Shown: positions 1 through 9,423 of the stretch, in pieces | Layout: each line of letters begins with the position of its first letter | Numbering within the stretch: the first letter of the stretch is position 1 | Assembly (NCBI GenBank): GCA_032690845.1 | Contig: CM064427.1 | Location: 13,403,501 to 13,467,500 of the forward strand | Reading direction: 5' to 3' | Origin: Eleusine coracana subsp. coracana | Lineage: Eukaryota; Streptophyta; Magnoliopsida; Poales; Poaceae | DNA length: 64,000 bases | Translations under genes and position numbers: made by a program | The notes under the pieces: model-generated | What the model saw: the letters and a program-made list of their open reading frames with translations, nothing else | Database searches by the model: none | Told to the model about the DNA's origin: nothing

Positions 1-1152
1 TGTAAGCCTATGCTGTTTAGTGAGTAACCAGATATCTACTCGTGAGATCATAACTAGAAAGTCTAAATAAATAGCATTATAATGGGTAATTACATAGATC
101 AATGAAAACCTATAATGAATAAGACCACCCTGCTTTCCGAGCGGCTCCCGATTTATCGCTGCCGAGAGGAAACCCTTAATCGCGCGAGTATCTTACCCTA
201 CTCAACTATCCATTAGTGCTGCGCGGGCTTAGTGCTGTCACCGCTAAACCACACTACTAGCATCATCAAGCAACCATAATCAATACAATGTCTGAATACT
301 ATCCTAATCACCACGATCAAGATAATATCTACTTACTTAGCCTAGAACTAAGCAATTGGAATAAGCACATGCATGATTATAGAATCAAGATAGACAAATC
401 ACCAAAACCATCATCAACATATTCAATCATCCTTGAGATACACAGAGTAAGATTCATCCCCGTCGAGATGGCCTACCTTGACGGATCAACTCTTAACTCC
501 AATGGTTCTTGAAACTCAACTAGAGATCTATTCTAACGGGGCAAGCCCCAGTGGCTCTAACTCACGGATCTGTTGTCCCTCTGTCGCCTCCTCTCTCTGC
601 GGCCAGGGTTCACAAGTATTTATAGGGGTTCTACTTGTAAAAGACTCGGTTTCTAGCAAATAAGGTGGTTGCGCCGATCGGCGCAGGCTGTGTCTTCTTT
701 GGTTTCTTCTCCGAGTCGGTTCCTCTATCTTCCACAGCTGCCATGTGGGCCTTTTCCTTCGAGATAAAGTCTTGTACTGCACGTCGAGATCTTGAAGTTC
801 CATAAATCTTCTAGGCAAATATCTTCAAGTGTCTTGCGCAGATAAACTTACATAAATATGTGGAATGGGCCTCGGTCACTTCTGTGGGCCAAAACACCCC
901 GGCGCCGATCGGCTCATGGACTGCACCGATCGGCGCACTGGGCTTCTTCAGTGCTTTCCGTCAGTTCTGGACTCCTGTCCTCTCCATCATCACTTTAATC
1001 ACCAATTTTACCTGTTTCTGCAATAAAGCTCCAAAACAACGCATATACAAATATATAGACAATATCATAGGTAAATGGCCTAAATTAGTATCAATTATGC
1101 TCTAATTGGGGTAATATTCACATATAAAAGGGGCACTTGGGAAGTGCCAACA
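1..1152 (-). repeat. 3' LTR of element A (partial at window edge)
   Basis: Base 1 aligns with about base 8366 of the other LTR, so roughly 300 bp lie off the left edge. On the minus strand the LTR begins TGTTGGCACTTCCC directly after the polypurine tract. Compared with the 5' LTR it carries two extra blocks, about 642-688 and 1035-1086, the first of which holds a copy of the 14-bp palindrome. Short ORFs here are shadows. Confidence 0.9.
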
Positions 1153-1167
1153 GTTCCCCCACACTTA
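1153..1167 (-). other. Polypurine tract of element A
   Basis: Read on the minus strand this is TAAGTGTGGGGGAAC, immediately upstream of the TGTTGG start of the 3' LTR. That is the expected position for the plus-strand DNA primer of reverse transcription. Confidence 0.8.
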
Positions 1168-2522
1168 AACCTTTGCTCGTTCCGAGTAAAGTAAAAGAAA
1201 GAAAAATAAAAAAACATACTCTTTCTATCATAAAAGATATCTCAAATCAGCAAACGTTGAGCATTGTTCTATTGTGGTGTATTTCATATTGGTATTCAGA
1301 AAAATAGTTCAAATATGGGCATAAAGCTTAAAGTTCTCTCCAAAGCAAAAGATCATGTCCAACTCATAAATTATAACTTTTCCACACATGAAAATGACTT
1401 AAAAGAGTATTGTGAACATAGAGAATCTATCTTTCAAATAATCCAAGGCAACAACTCATCTTTCAAATCACTTAACCTATATTCTACATCATAATGATCA
1501 AATAATATTAGTGTAAGGCTTATATGAGTAGCTAGGTGAGGTAATTCAAGGATTGCAAACATAAATCAATAATATATTGTAAAGCTAGGAGATTATTCTT
1601 CGTTAGAATTATAGAAACTTATCAAGATGGAAATTAAGAAAGAAAAATTTAAGAAAGGACTCACACTTATATGTGGACATGTGCATAGCAAAAATTTGAT
1701 CTTGGAAGATTGCACATGGTTGGAATTATTCATGGCTATATTAGAATGAATTTCGAGAATAAGCATGTCATATACCATCCCCCACACTTAATATTTTGCT
1801 AGTCCTTTAGCAAACAACAGAGCTTTTTTATTATTTTTATTATTTTTTTGCTCTCTACTGTGCCGATCGGTTCAGGATGCGCCGATCGGTTCTCAACCCA
1901 AATTCACCAACATTTGTTGATTTTTGATTCGTCTGGCTTCAACGTTTATTCAAGAATTAAATATAGCCAGAAATATAGGATGTGGTCAAGGAATGATACT
2001 CAACAAGATGTTTTGGGTTTATGGTAGTGTACTCAGCGGAATTGAATTTTTGCATGAGTAATTCAAGGCTAGAAAAAGATACACAAAGAATTGCCATCTT
2101 AGTAAAGTTCATACCAAAAAGAATTAAATCCTAACCGAACTCAACCATCAATTTAATGTTTATCTACATATCAAAGGTTCATGAGTATTGTTCATAATAT
2201 GGCATTGGTAGGTAAGGATCTTGAAAACAATAAATTCCAAAGTTCACAACATGAAAATTTATTTATGAAAAGATTGGTACTAAGTTATCATCACAAACTG
2301 GACAACACAAATGAAGCACATGGGTACTCAAAATTGCTCCACATAAAACATATTTGCTGAATAATCATTAAGTGTAAGTTCAAAATTTTATTCAATGCTC
2401 AACATTATTTGGTCTTCATCAACACTTTTCAAGAAAGAATAAATAATTCAATTCTCCTAAAAGAGCATAACTGCCACCATTATATTAAGATCAAAACTCG
2501 AATACGTGGTGATGATTTTTGC
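1168..2522. other. AT-rich non-coding part of element A
   Basis: There is no coding signal in either strand beyond short random ORFs. The segment has one pair of the dispersed palindrome (1860-1873 and 1879-1892). It corresponds to the untranslated stretch between the last ORF and the 3' LTR. Confidence 0.6.
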
Positions 2523-2644
2523 ACACACTTGCATGAAAATAAAACTACTACTAACACACGTGCATGAAAATAAAACTACTACTAACACACTTGCATGAAA
2601 ATAAAACTAGTACTAACTACTACTAACACACTTGCATGAAAATA
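2523..2644. repeat. 31-bp tandem repeat in element A
   Basis: Units start at 2523, 2554 and 2585, followed by a fourth partial unit after a short extra CTACTA segment. Each unit contains TTGCATGAAAATAAAACTA with small changes. It is non-coding and typical of retrotransposon 3' untranslated regions. Confidence 0.85.
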
Positions 2645-3095
2645 AGCACACCTCATACATGGTTTCCCAACCCGCTCACACACATATAAGCAAATAAAGA
2701 AAAACATTGTAAAAGATAAAAGAAAACGCAAACCAGGAAATCGATATACGTGCCAACTCCTAGGCACTCTAGTCATCCGAAAGTGGAGGCGGTGGCTGAT
2801 CGAAGCCATAGCACCACACCTTGAGTCGCTCGAACTCCTCCACCATCGCATCGTGCATGTTGTTGTCGAGGTACCCCTGCATGGGCACGAAAAAGTCTGC
2901 ACCGGGCACAGGAGGCACCACTGGTACACGCCCTTGGTACATGTAGTTGATGCTCGCGCTGAAGTAGGGTGCGCCGACCGGCGCAGAGGGCTGTGAACCG
3001 CCCGCTGCGTTGCTCCATCCTGACTGGTACTGCTGAGGCTCCTGGTGTGACCCCCAGGAGTCCCACTTGCCGCTGGCTGCTATAGATGTGTCCGG

Positions 3096-4295
3096 CTATC
3101 GAACTCGCCCACGGCGGTCCTTGAGAACTCGCCCCCCCTCCAGGAGACCTTCCTCAAGCCAATTTCCTCCCTCCAGCTTGCGAGGGAGGAAAACTCCTAG
3201 CTCCGCACACGGGAGCCTAATGTTGGTGCCGCCGACATGGAAGCTGGCGCGAACACTTCCCATGACAATATTGCCACGAGTCATATTCTCGCCGATCTCC
3301 ATCGCGCACTCCCACTTGTCGTCGCGTCCTCCCGGTTCGTCGTTGCCGCAGACGAGGGTTGCTAGGCGCTGAAGATAGGCCTAGAAGGCCAACTTCTTGC
3401 TTGCCTTGCCCCTTTTGTCGAACCATCCCCGCACCATCACCGACATGGGGTTGCAGTGAGACGGGCTCACGATGGCGTTGAAGAGCCACCGCAAGTCCGC
3501 ATCGGTGATGTTGCTGGAGTCGACCTTGTCGCATGTGCGCGCTGCCAACCACCAATGGAAGACTTGAATGGTCGGGTTGCGGATGTTGCCGCGCTTCATC
3601 TCCTCCACGAACGAGAGCCGCCTCCAAAAGGAGTCCATCTCTCCACGTCCCAAAATACCGACGACGTCGGCGTCGGCGTCAAAGCCGAAGGCCTCCGCCT
3701 CCATGGTCACCGTGTAGCTGATGTCGCGGATGCAGAAGTTGACGGCCTTGTTGCCGTAGTCATCGGTGCCGAGCCTCATCGTAGAGGCAACCTCGGTGAC
3801 GACATTGAAGTTGTAGTCCATGGGGAGGAGGTGGAAATCCACCCAGTCGAGGTTGTCTAGCATCCTCCTTAAGTCCTCTCACATGCCGATCGTGGTGAGA
3901 AAGGTCTCGTCCAGGTCGAAATTGGGGACGAACCTTCCCCTCACCGCGAGGTAGTGCCGCTGTTCCTCCACACTCAAAAGGGTGAAGCCCTCCTCCACCG
4001 TGCACGGCACGTATGCCGGCGGTGGTGGTGATGTGGGAACTCCATGGCTTGCCGCCGTTTGGCTTCTCGTAGCACGCCCCGTTGGAAGGGACGTGCCGGA
4101 GACGGAGTAGCGGGCGCAGATCTCGTATGTTGCTGCCGTCGAGTCGGTGGATGCACCTCCCACCAACATGTCATCGCGACCGTCGGAGCCACCCCTCGCT
4201 GAGGAGTCACCGCTCGACTCGCCGCTGCCGCCGGAACTGCTTCCCTAGCGCAGCCTCTTGCCCAACTTGCCGACGGAGGAGCGGAGATGATCCAT
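3096..4295 (-). pseudogene. ATHILA-ORF1-like protein of element A, three in-frame stops
   Basis: One reading frame runs from an ATG at 4295 (MDHLRSSVGK) to 3096, about 400 codons, broken by stops near 4247 (TAG), 3879 (TGA) and 3381 (TAG). The N-terminus is Ser/Gly-rich. The centre reads FVPNFDLDETFLTTIGM, then a DNLDWVDF segment, then IRNPTIQVFHWWLAAR and LRWLFNAI. That order (long-range conserved FDL...GL, GW, IRNP..., L..L.NAI) resembles plant Athila ORF1 / putative plant transposon proteins as I remember that family. The function in the family is not established; it lies in the place where Athila elements carry a third ORF. The TGA probably came from CGA by deamination. The family call is by eye. 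Confidence 0.6.
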
Positions 4296-5393
4296 CTACG
4301 AAAATTATGGAACATGTGCAAGATCGCGGGTAGTGGGGAAGGTGGAGAAATTACCGGGATGGTGTGCCGAACTGGGGGCACCTGGCCTCCCTTTTATAGT
4401 GTGGGAAACTTCCAGGAGAAGGAACAGCTGTAAGATTTCAAAATTTGAGAGCGCGCCGATCGGCACGGTAGTGCGCCGATTGGCACAATTCAAATTTTGA
4501 ATGCTCTGACCACTCTGGTGCTTGATTCCCATCCTTTATGTCGCTTCCCGGCACATCATGTTGGTTGGCAGAGGAACAACACGGAATCCTGATGTCTTGT
4601 TGACTGCGCCAATCGGCGCGCCGTCTCTTTTTCAGCTTTTGGTCAATTCCGTGTCTCCCCTGCACTGCACACCTACATAATAATCATACCTGTTCCTCAA
4701 AATCAATGCCTGCCGCCTTTGTCGCCCATTTGGGAACCGCATGGGTAACTGCGCCGATCGACGCAGTAGGGCGTCGAACGGTGCAAGTCCCTTGCTCCTC
4801 GTCTTTTGGTCCAGCGCTGATCATGATGCCTCGTGTTCATCTCTTTCAACTAGTTTCTCACTTTTCCCAATGTTCCTATAGTATTGACATACGTAGCGGG
4901 GCTCATCTGGTGACCGCGTCGATCGACGCTGACTCACGCCGATCGGCGCAACCTCCGTTTTTGCTCCTGGCCCCTCGCTTCTTCGCTAGATGTTGCTCTT
5001 CATCCTTTCCTGCGTCATTTAGCAACCATTTTGCACACAAAAATTAATTCAAAAAGATTTTTGATTACCTTGAAAATAGCTCTGTCTCTGAGAATTACTG
5101 TGCTGGTTGATTTTTAGCACCCCTTCAATTCTGGGCGTCGTCAGCCTTCTGTCCTGACCTGGGCAAAAATGCGCCGACCGGCGCAGAAGTGCGCTGATTG
5201 GCACAAGCTCTGTTCCTTCCTATTTTTGGTCCTTTTTTTTTATATTCCTGCATTGTTAGTCTACAATATGTATATACATAGTTTTGCACGAATAAATAGA
5301 CAACGCAAGAGCACATAAGAATTAAGCACACACTTTTCTATTTCTTTTATTCGGGAGATGGTTTTTATCACAAGCAAGCAAATTAAAAACACC
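4296..5393. other. Non-coding spacer of element A between ORF1-like gene and gag-protease
   Basis: No coding pattern is seen. The segment is notable for carrying ten copies of the dispersed palindrome, four of its five groups being pairs. This is where RT, RNase H and integrase would be expected in an autonomous relative, and nothing of them remains. Confidence 0.6.
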
Positions 5394-5494
5394 GGGTTGC
5401 CCTCCCGGCCAGCACTGATTAACTAAATGAAATGAGTTGCCCTCCCACAAGCACTAAATAACTTCTAAATCCCCCGATCAATGGCTTGCCTCCC
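5394..5494. repeat. Three imperfect copies of a GTTGCCCTCCC-type motif
   Basis: GGGTTGCCCTCCC (5394), GAGTTGCCCTCCC (5434) and GGCTTGCCTCCC (5483) are each followed by CAAGCRCT-like sequence and ACTAAAT/AGTTATTT. On the minus strand they are purine-rich. They lie just downstream of the gag-protease stop. I recall a similar GGTTGCCTCCC motif near the end of pol in grass Athila elements, which would place the pol deletion breakpoint close by; that is inference. Confidence 0.6.
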
Positions 5495-5600
5495 AAGAGC
5501 GCTCTAGTTATTTAGAGGTCAAAGAGCTTGACTTCCCCGCAAGCAAGCAATCCTTAGTGTCGCGGTGCGGAATGTGAGGCCGCGACACTACAAGGTTATC

Positions 5601-7950
5601 TTATCTCCATGGTTCATATAGTTTGGACGACCTATCCATACATCCCCTCCAATTACCTTCGACGTCACATTGCCACGGTGTCTTGTATCTTTTCACTTTA
5701 TCAATAGCACGACACTCTCCTCCCTTTGGGCAAAACTTGAAAGAGTAGGGAGTCCCACTTATATCGAAGCTTATCTCACCACTCCCAAAATTAATACTTG
5801 CCTTTGCTGTGCTCAAGAAGAGTCTGCCTAAGATCAACAGGGTCCTCGTCCTCTTATCCATATCAAGCACAATAAAATCAATAGGGATGATGTGATCTCC
5901 AATTTGAACAGGCACATCCTCAGCAATTCCATCAGGAAAGCGTACCAATTGATCGGCTAACTCCAAACACATACCCGTAGGCTCTAACTCAAGCAAATTG
6001 AGATTTGTGAATATATGACGGGGCATAACACTTACACTTGCTCCAAGATCGCACAAGCACCTATCAAATATCCTTGTTCCAATCATGCATTTGATGCTTG
6101 ATGATCCAGGGTCGGGTTTCTTCTCCAGTGCAACATCATTGATTGTCGCCGTTAGCTCCTTAGTGACCTTCCCAACCTCCTCAGAAACTAGAGACTTCTT
6201 GTTTTGCATCATGTCGTTAATGTACTTGGCATAGGTGAGAACTTGGATAGCGTCAACAAAAGGTACATTGATGTAAGGCTTCTTCATAATATCGACGAAC
6301 CTTGCAAACTGCTCGTCGTGTTGCCGTGCTCTTTTTGTCTTCGTCAGTAGTTGAGTATCCAGGAACGCGACAGGACCATGCTCTTCTGTCTCCATGCCCA
6401 TTTTCAGACCAGAGAGGTCATCATCCTCCTTGCGCCGATCGGTGCATTCAGGGAGCCGATCGGCAACGACAGGATCGTCGCGGGGCGTCCTTGCTCCCGC
6501 AGAGTGTTCTGAATCTTCTGTTTGCTTTCTTGACCGTGTAGCTATTGCCTTTAACTGCTCTATAGACATCGTATTGCCAGGAATAGTCCCTTTGTTGCCT
6601 TGAATGGCTTGCGATAGTTGTCCCATCTGCTGCTCCATAATTTTGGTATGCTTCAAAATCTGCTCATTGGAGCTCCCAATTTCTATCACCTTGTCGTTAA
6701 TTCCCTGAAGGACATGATCAATCTCCTTGAATATAGCTTGATTGTCCTTGTTGATCTTCTCTTGAGCTTGGAAGAACTCATGACATTGAAGACGAAGTGG
6801 GCTAGAATTTTGCATGGACGAACTAGGAGAGAAAGACCTCCTTTGTTGCTGATATTGGGGTTTCCATCCACTATTCTTCATATATTCTAGCATCTTCATC
6901 TCTTCAGGGCAATCTTTCTGCACATGACCAAATTCTCCACACTCACTACATGTGGAGCGTGATTCCGCCAGCTTGAGTGTCTCTTCCTTAGGGATATGAA
7001 GATTATTGTCCAACCTCCTTTGAATAGCATCAAGGCGATCTATAATCAAGTCTTCCTGAGTCTTCTCAATCACACTCTTCACTACTCCTTTTGAAGGTTG
7101 CAAATTTCTTGAGCTTCTCTTACCATCCCACGATTGATTTTCAACTAGCAACTTGATCAAATTCTTAGTTTCGGTGGGGGGTTTTTGACATGAATGATCC
7201 TGCAGTCGAGGCGTCCAAGTGTTGATGTGATAGAAGATTCAATCCTGTGTAGAACTTCTCAACAACTTCTCTAACCATCAGACCATGATGAGGGCATGCA
7301 TCCATATATTCATTGTATCTTTCCCATGCCTCTCCAATGCTCTCATCAATATTCTGTGTAAATCCAAGAATCTTATTTTTCAAAGCTTGAGTCTTACCAG
7401 GAGGGAAGTATTTGGCCAAGAATTTAGCTGCTAACATGTTCTACACCATTATTACTGTGTTTTCCAATCCATTGTACCATTGCTTGGGGCGTCTAACTAG
7501 AGAGAAGGGGAATAGCCGCACACGTGCTTGTTCTCCTATCAATCCCGCTATGTTGAATGTACTGCAAACCTCAAGGAAGTGTTGCAAGTGATGATTGGGA
7601 TCTTCCGAACCTATGAACGGTTGTTGCATCACTATTCCAACATATCTCTCCAATTGATACGGAAGTTGATCTTGAGCTTCTTGGAAATCTCTCTTGACAA
7701 TACTAGTCAATTGTGGCTTGAGACGATTAACCATAGGTACCTCTGCCTTCTCCTCTTCTTCTTGCTCTTGAACTAGGTCTTCTACTGTGAATAATACTCG
7801 AGGTGTTGCACGGACTGCTTCTCCAGCTAAATCTCCAAGTGACCTGCTTCTCTTCTCCGCTGTTCTCTTCTTGTGAAAGAGTCTTTCTGGATCATCGGTG
7901 TAATTAGAGGGTTTGTTTGACTTAGGACCGTCCATAACTGTTAGTTTCAC
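5601..7950 (-). pseudogene. gag-pro: Athila-like gag-protease of element A
   Basis: The reading frame starts at 7950 (MKLTVMDGPK). Gag core motifs follow (WYNGLENTV, then FLAKYFPPGKT, then EAWERYNEYM and CPHHG). A CCHC zinc knuckle, CSECGEFGHVQKDC, lies near 6950-6910, then a coiled-coil-like stretch (about 6790-6600), then a retropepsin with active site CDLGASVSVMP near 6065-6030 and the C-terminal ILGR motif near 5830. Gag packages the RNA and the protease processes Gag. Damage: a TAG at 7438-7440 and a one-base frameshift in a run of six G (7176-7181 on plus). The frame ends at 5601 with no RT following, unlike autonomous Athila. A palindrome pair (6432/6453) lies inside the linker between coiled coil and protease. 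Confidence 0.88.
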
Positions 7951-8034
7951 TTAACAGAATATATGTACTAGAGAGACAAGTAAAGCACAATGACTAAACA
8001 CTAATACATCAAACAATGTTTAAAAACCTGCTAT

Positions 8035-8054
8035 GGTCCCCGGCAATGGCGCCA
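8035..8054 (-). other. Primer-binding site of element A (tRNA-Asp type)
   Basis: The minus strand reads TGGCGCCATTGCCGGGGACC, complementary to the 3' end of plant tRNA-Asp with one mismatch. It is separated from the 5' LTR by 13 bp. Athila elements characteristically use this primer. Confidence 0.8.
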
Positions 8055-8067
8055 GAAAAGTATGGCT

Positions 8068-9423
8068 TGTTGGTCGTATCTACGAACCCACTTATATACC
8101 ACAAGAGGACGGTGTACGATTGTAGCACTTTTCCATTGAATTGAGTATTCCAAGGTTTATCGAATCCACTAGGACCTAAGGGATTATTAAACAAAGTTAA
8201 CAGTAAAAGATCTAGTCAAGGCTACTGTCAAAATCAGGTTGCATGAAGGGGGAGACTGGCCAGCGCAAAGGTGCGCCAGACAGTAAATCTGTCGCGCTGC
8301 CGATCGGCGCAGGAGTTGAGCCGATCGGGACACAAGTGAATCTAAGCCAAAGTGCGCCAGATGCCTTGTAAGCCTATGCTGATAAGTGAGTAACCAGATA
8401 TCTACTAGTGAGATCATAACCAGAAAGTCTAATTAAATAGCATCATAATGGGTAATTACATAGATCAATGAAAACCTATAATGAATAAGACCACCCTGCT
8501 TTCCGAGCGGCTCCCGATTTATCGCTGCCGAGAGGAAACCCTTAATCCGGCGAGTATCTTACCCTACTCAACTATCCAATAGTGCTGCGCAGGCTTAGTG
8601 CTGTCACCGCTAAACCACACTACTAGCATCATCAAGCAACCATAATCAATACAATGTCTGAATACTAGCCTAATCACCACGATTAAGATAATATCTACTT
8701 ACTTAGCCTAGAACTAAGCAATTGGAATAAGCATATGCATGATTATAGAATCAAGATAGATAAATCACCAAAACCATCATCAACATATTCAATCATCCTT
8801 GAGATACACAGAGTAAGATTCATCCCCGTCGAGATGGCCTACCTTGACGGATCAACTCTTAACTCCAATAGTTCTTGAAACTCAACTAGAGATCTATTCT
8901 AATAGGGCAAGCCCCGGTGGCTCTAACTCACTGATCTATTGTCCCTCTGTCATCTCCTCTCTCTGCGGCCAGAGTTCACAAGTATTTATAGGGGTTCTAC
9001 TTGTAAAGCCGTGTCTTCTCTGGTTTGTTCTCCGAGTCAGTTCTTCTGTCTTCCACAGCTGCCATGTGGTCCTTTTCCTTCGAGATAAAGTCTTGTACTG
9101 CACGTCGAGATCTTGAAGTTCCATAAATCTTCTAGGCAAATATCTTCAAGTGTATTGCGCAGATAAACTTCCTTAAATATGTGGAATGGGCCTCGGTCAC
9201 TTCTATGGGCCAAAACACCCCGGCGCCGATCGGCTCATGGACTGCGTCGATCGGCGCACCAGGCTTCTTCAGTGCTTTCCGTTAGTTCTGGACTCCTGTC
9301 CTCTCCATCATCACTTTAATCACCAATTTTACCTGTTTCTGTAATAAAGCTCCAAAAGGTATCAATTATGCTCTAATTGGGGTAATATTCACATATAAAA
9401 GGGGAACTTGGGAAGTGCCAACA
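8068..9423 (-). repeat. 5' LTR of element A (complete, 1356 bp)
   Basis: On the plus strand it runs from TGTTGGTCG to AGTGCCAACA and is bounded by the primer-binding site on one side and copia B coding sequence on the other. It matches 1-1152 over their shared length, apart from two deletions of about 47 and 51 bp and scattered transitions. It holds two palindrome pairs (8297/8318 and 9223/9244). Confidence 0.92.

Larger units (their letters stand above)
671..9257. repeat. Dispersed 14-bp palindrome GCGCCGATCGGCGC, mostly in pairs
   Basis: About 22 exact or near copies lie in element A. Nine pairs, by start position: 902/923, 1860/1879, 4453/4473, 4751/4771, 4916/4936, 5171/5191, 6432/6453, 8297/8318 and 9223/9244, so centres are 19 to 21 bp apart. 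Single copies start at 671, 2971 and 4606. Copies occur in both LTRs, in the leader-side LTR flank, in non-coding internal DNA and in one gag-protease linker. The central CGATCG is the most constant part, and variants usually change the outer bases. Confidence 0.85.
1..9423 (-). mobile_element. Element A: Athila-like, pol-less LTR retrotransposon (3' LTR runs off window)
   Basis: Two direct repeats (1-1152 and 8068-9423) bracket a minus-strand internal region. The LTR ends are TGTTGG...CCAACA. A primer-binding site next to the right-hand LTR and a purine tract next to the left-hand LTR both fix the minus orientation. Gag-protease (7950-5601) and a second ORF resembling the Athila ORF1 family (4295-3096) are present, but no reverse transcriptase, RNase H or integrase motif is found in any frame, so the element could not copy itself alone. 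The right end cuts the RT gene of copia element B at 9423/9424. The left end and the target duplication lie outside the window. The Athila assignment rests on the tRNA-Asp-type primer site, the protease style (DLGAS, ILGR) and the ORF1 similarity. Confidence 0.85.

Noticed and set aside
288..1105. Short ORFs within the LTRs of A (also 8844-9139)
   Set aside because: They lie wholly inside LTR sequence, are duplicated in both copies with different breaks, and have no recognisable domain.
8035..8054. Possible tRNA genes at TGGCGCC and TGGTATCAGAGC sequences
   Set aside because: Only the 3'-end complement is present next to LTRs; no cloverleaf can be formed, so these are primer-binding sites.
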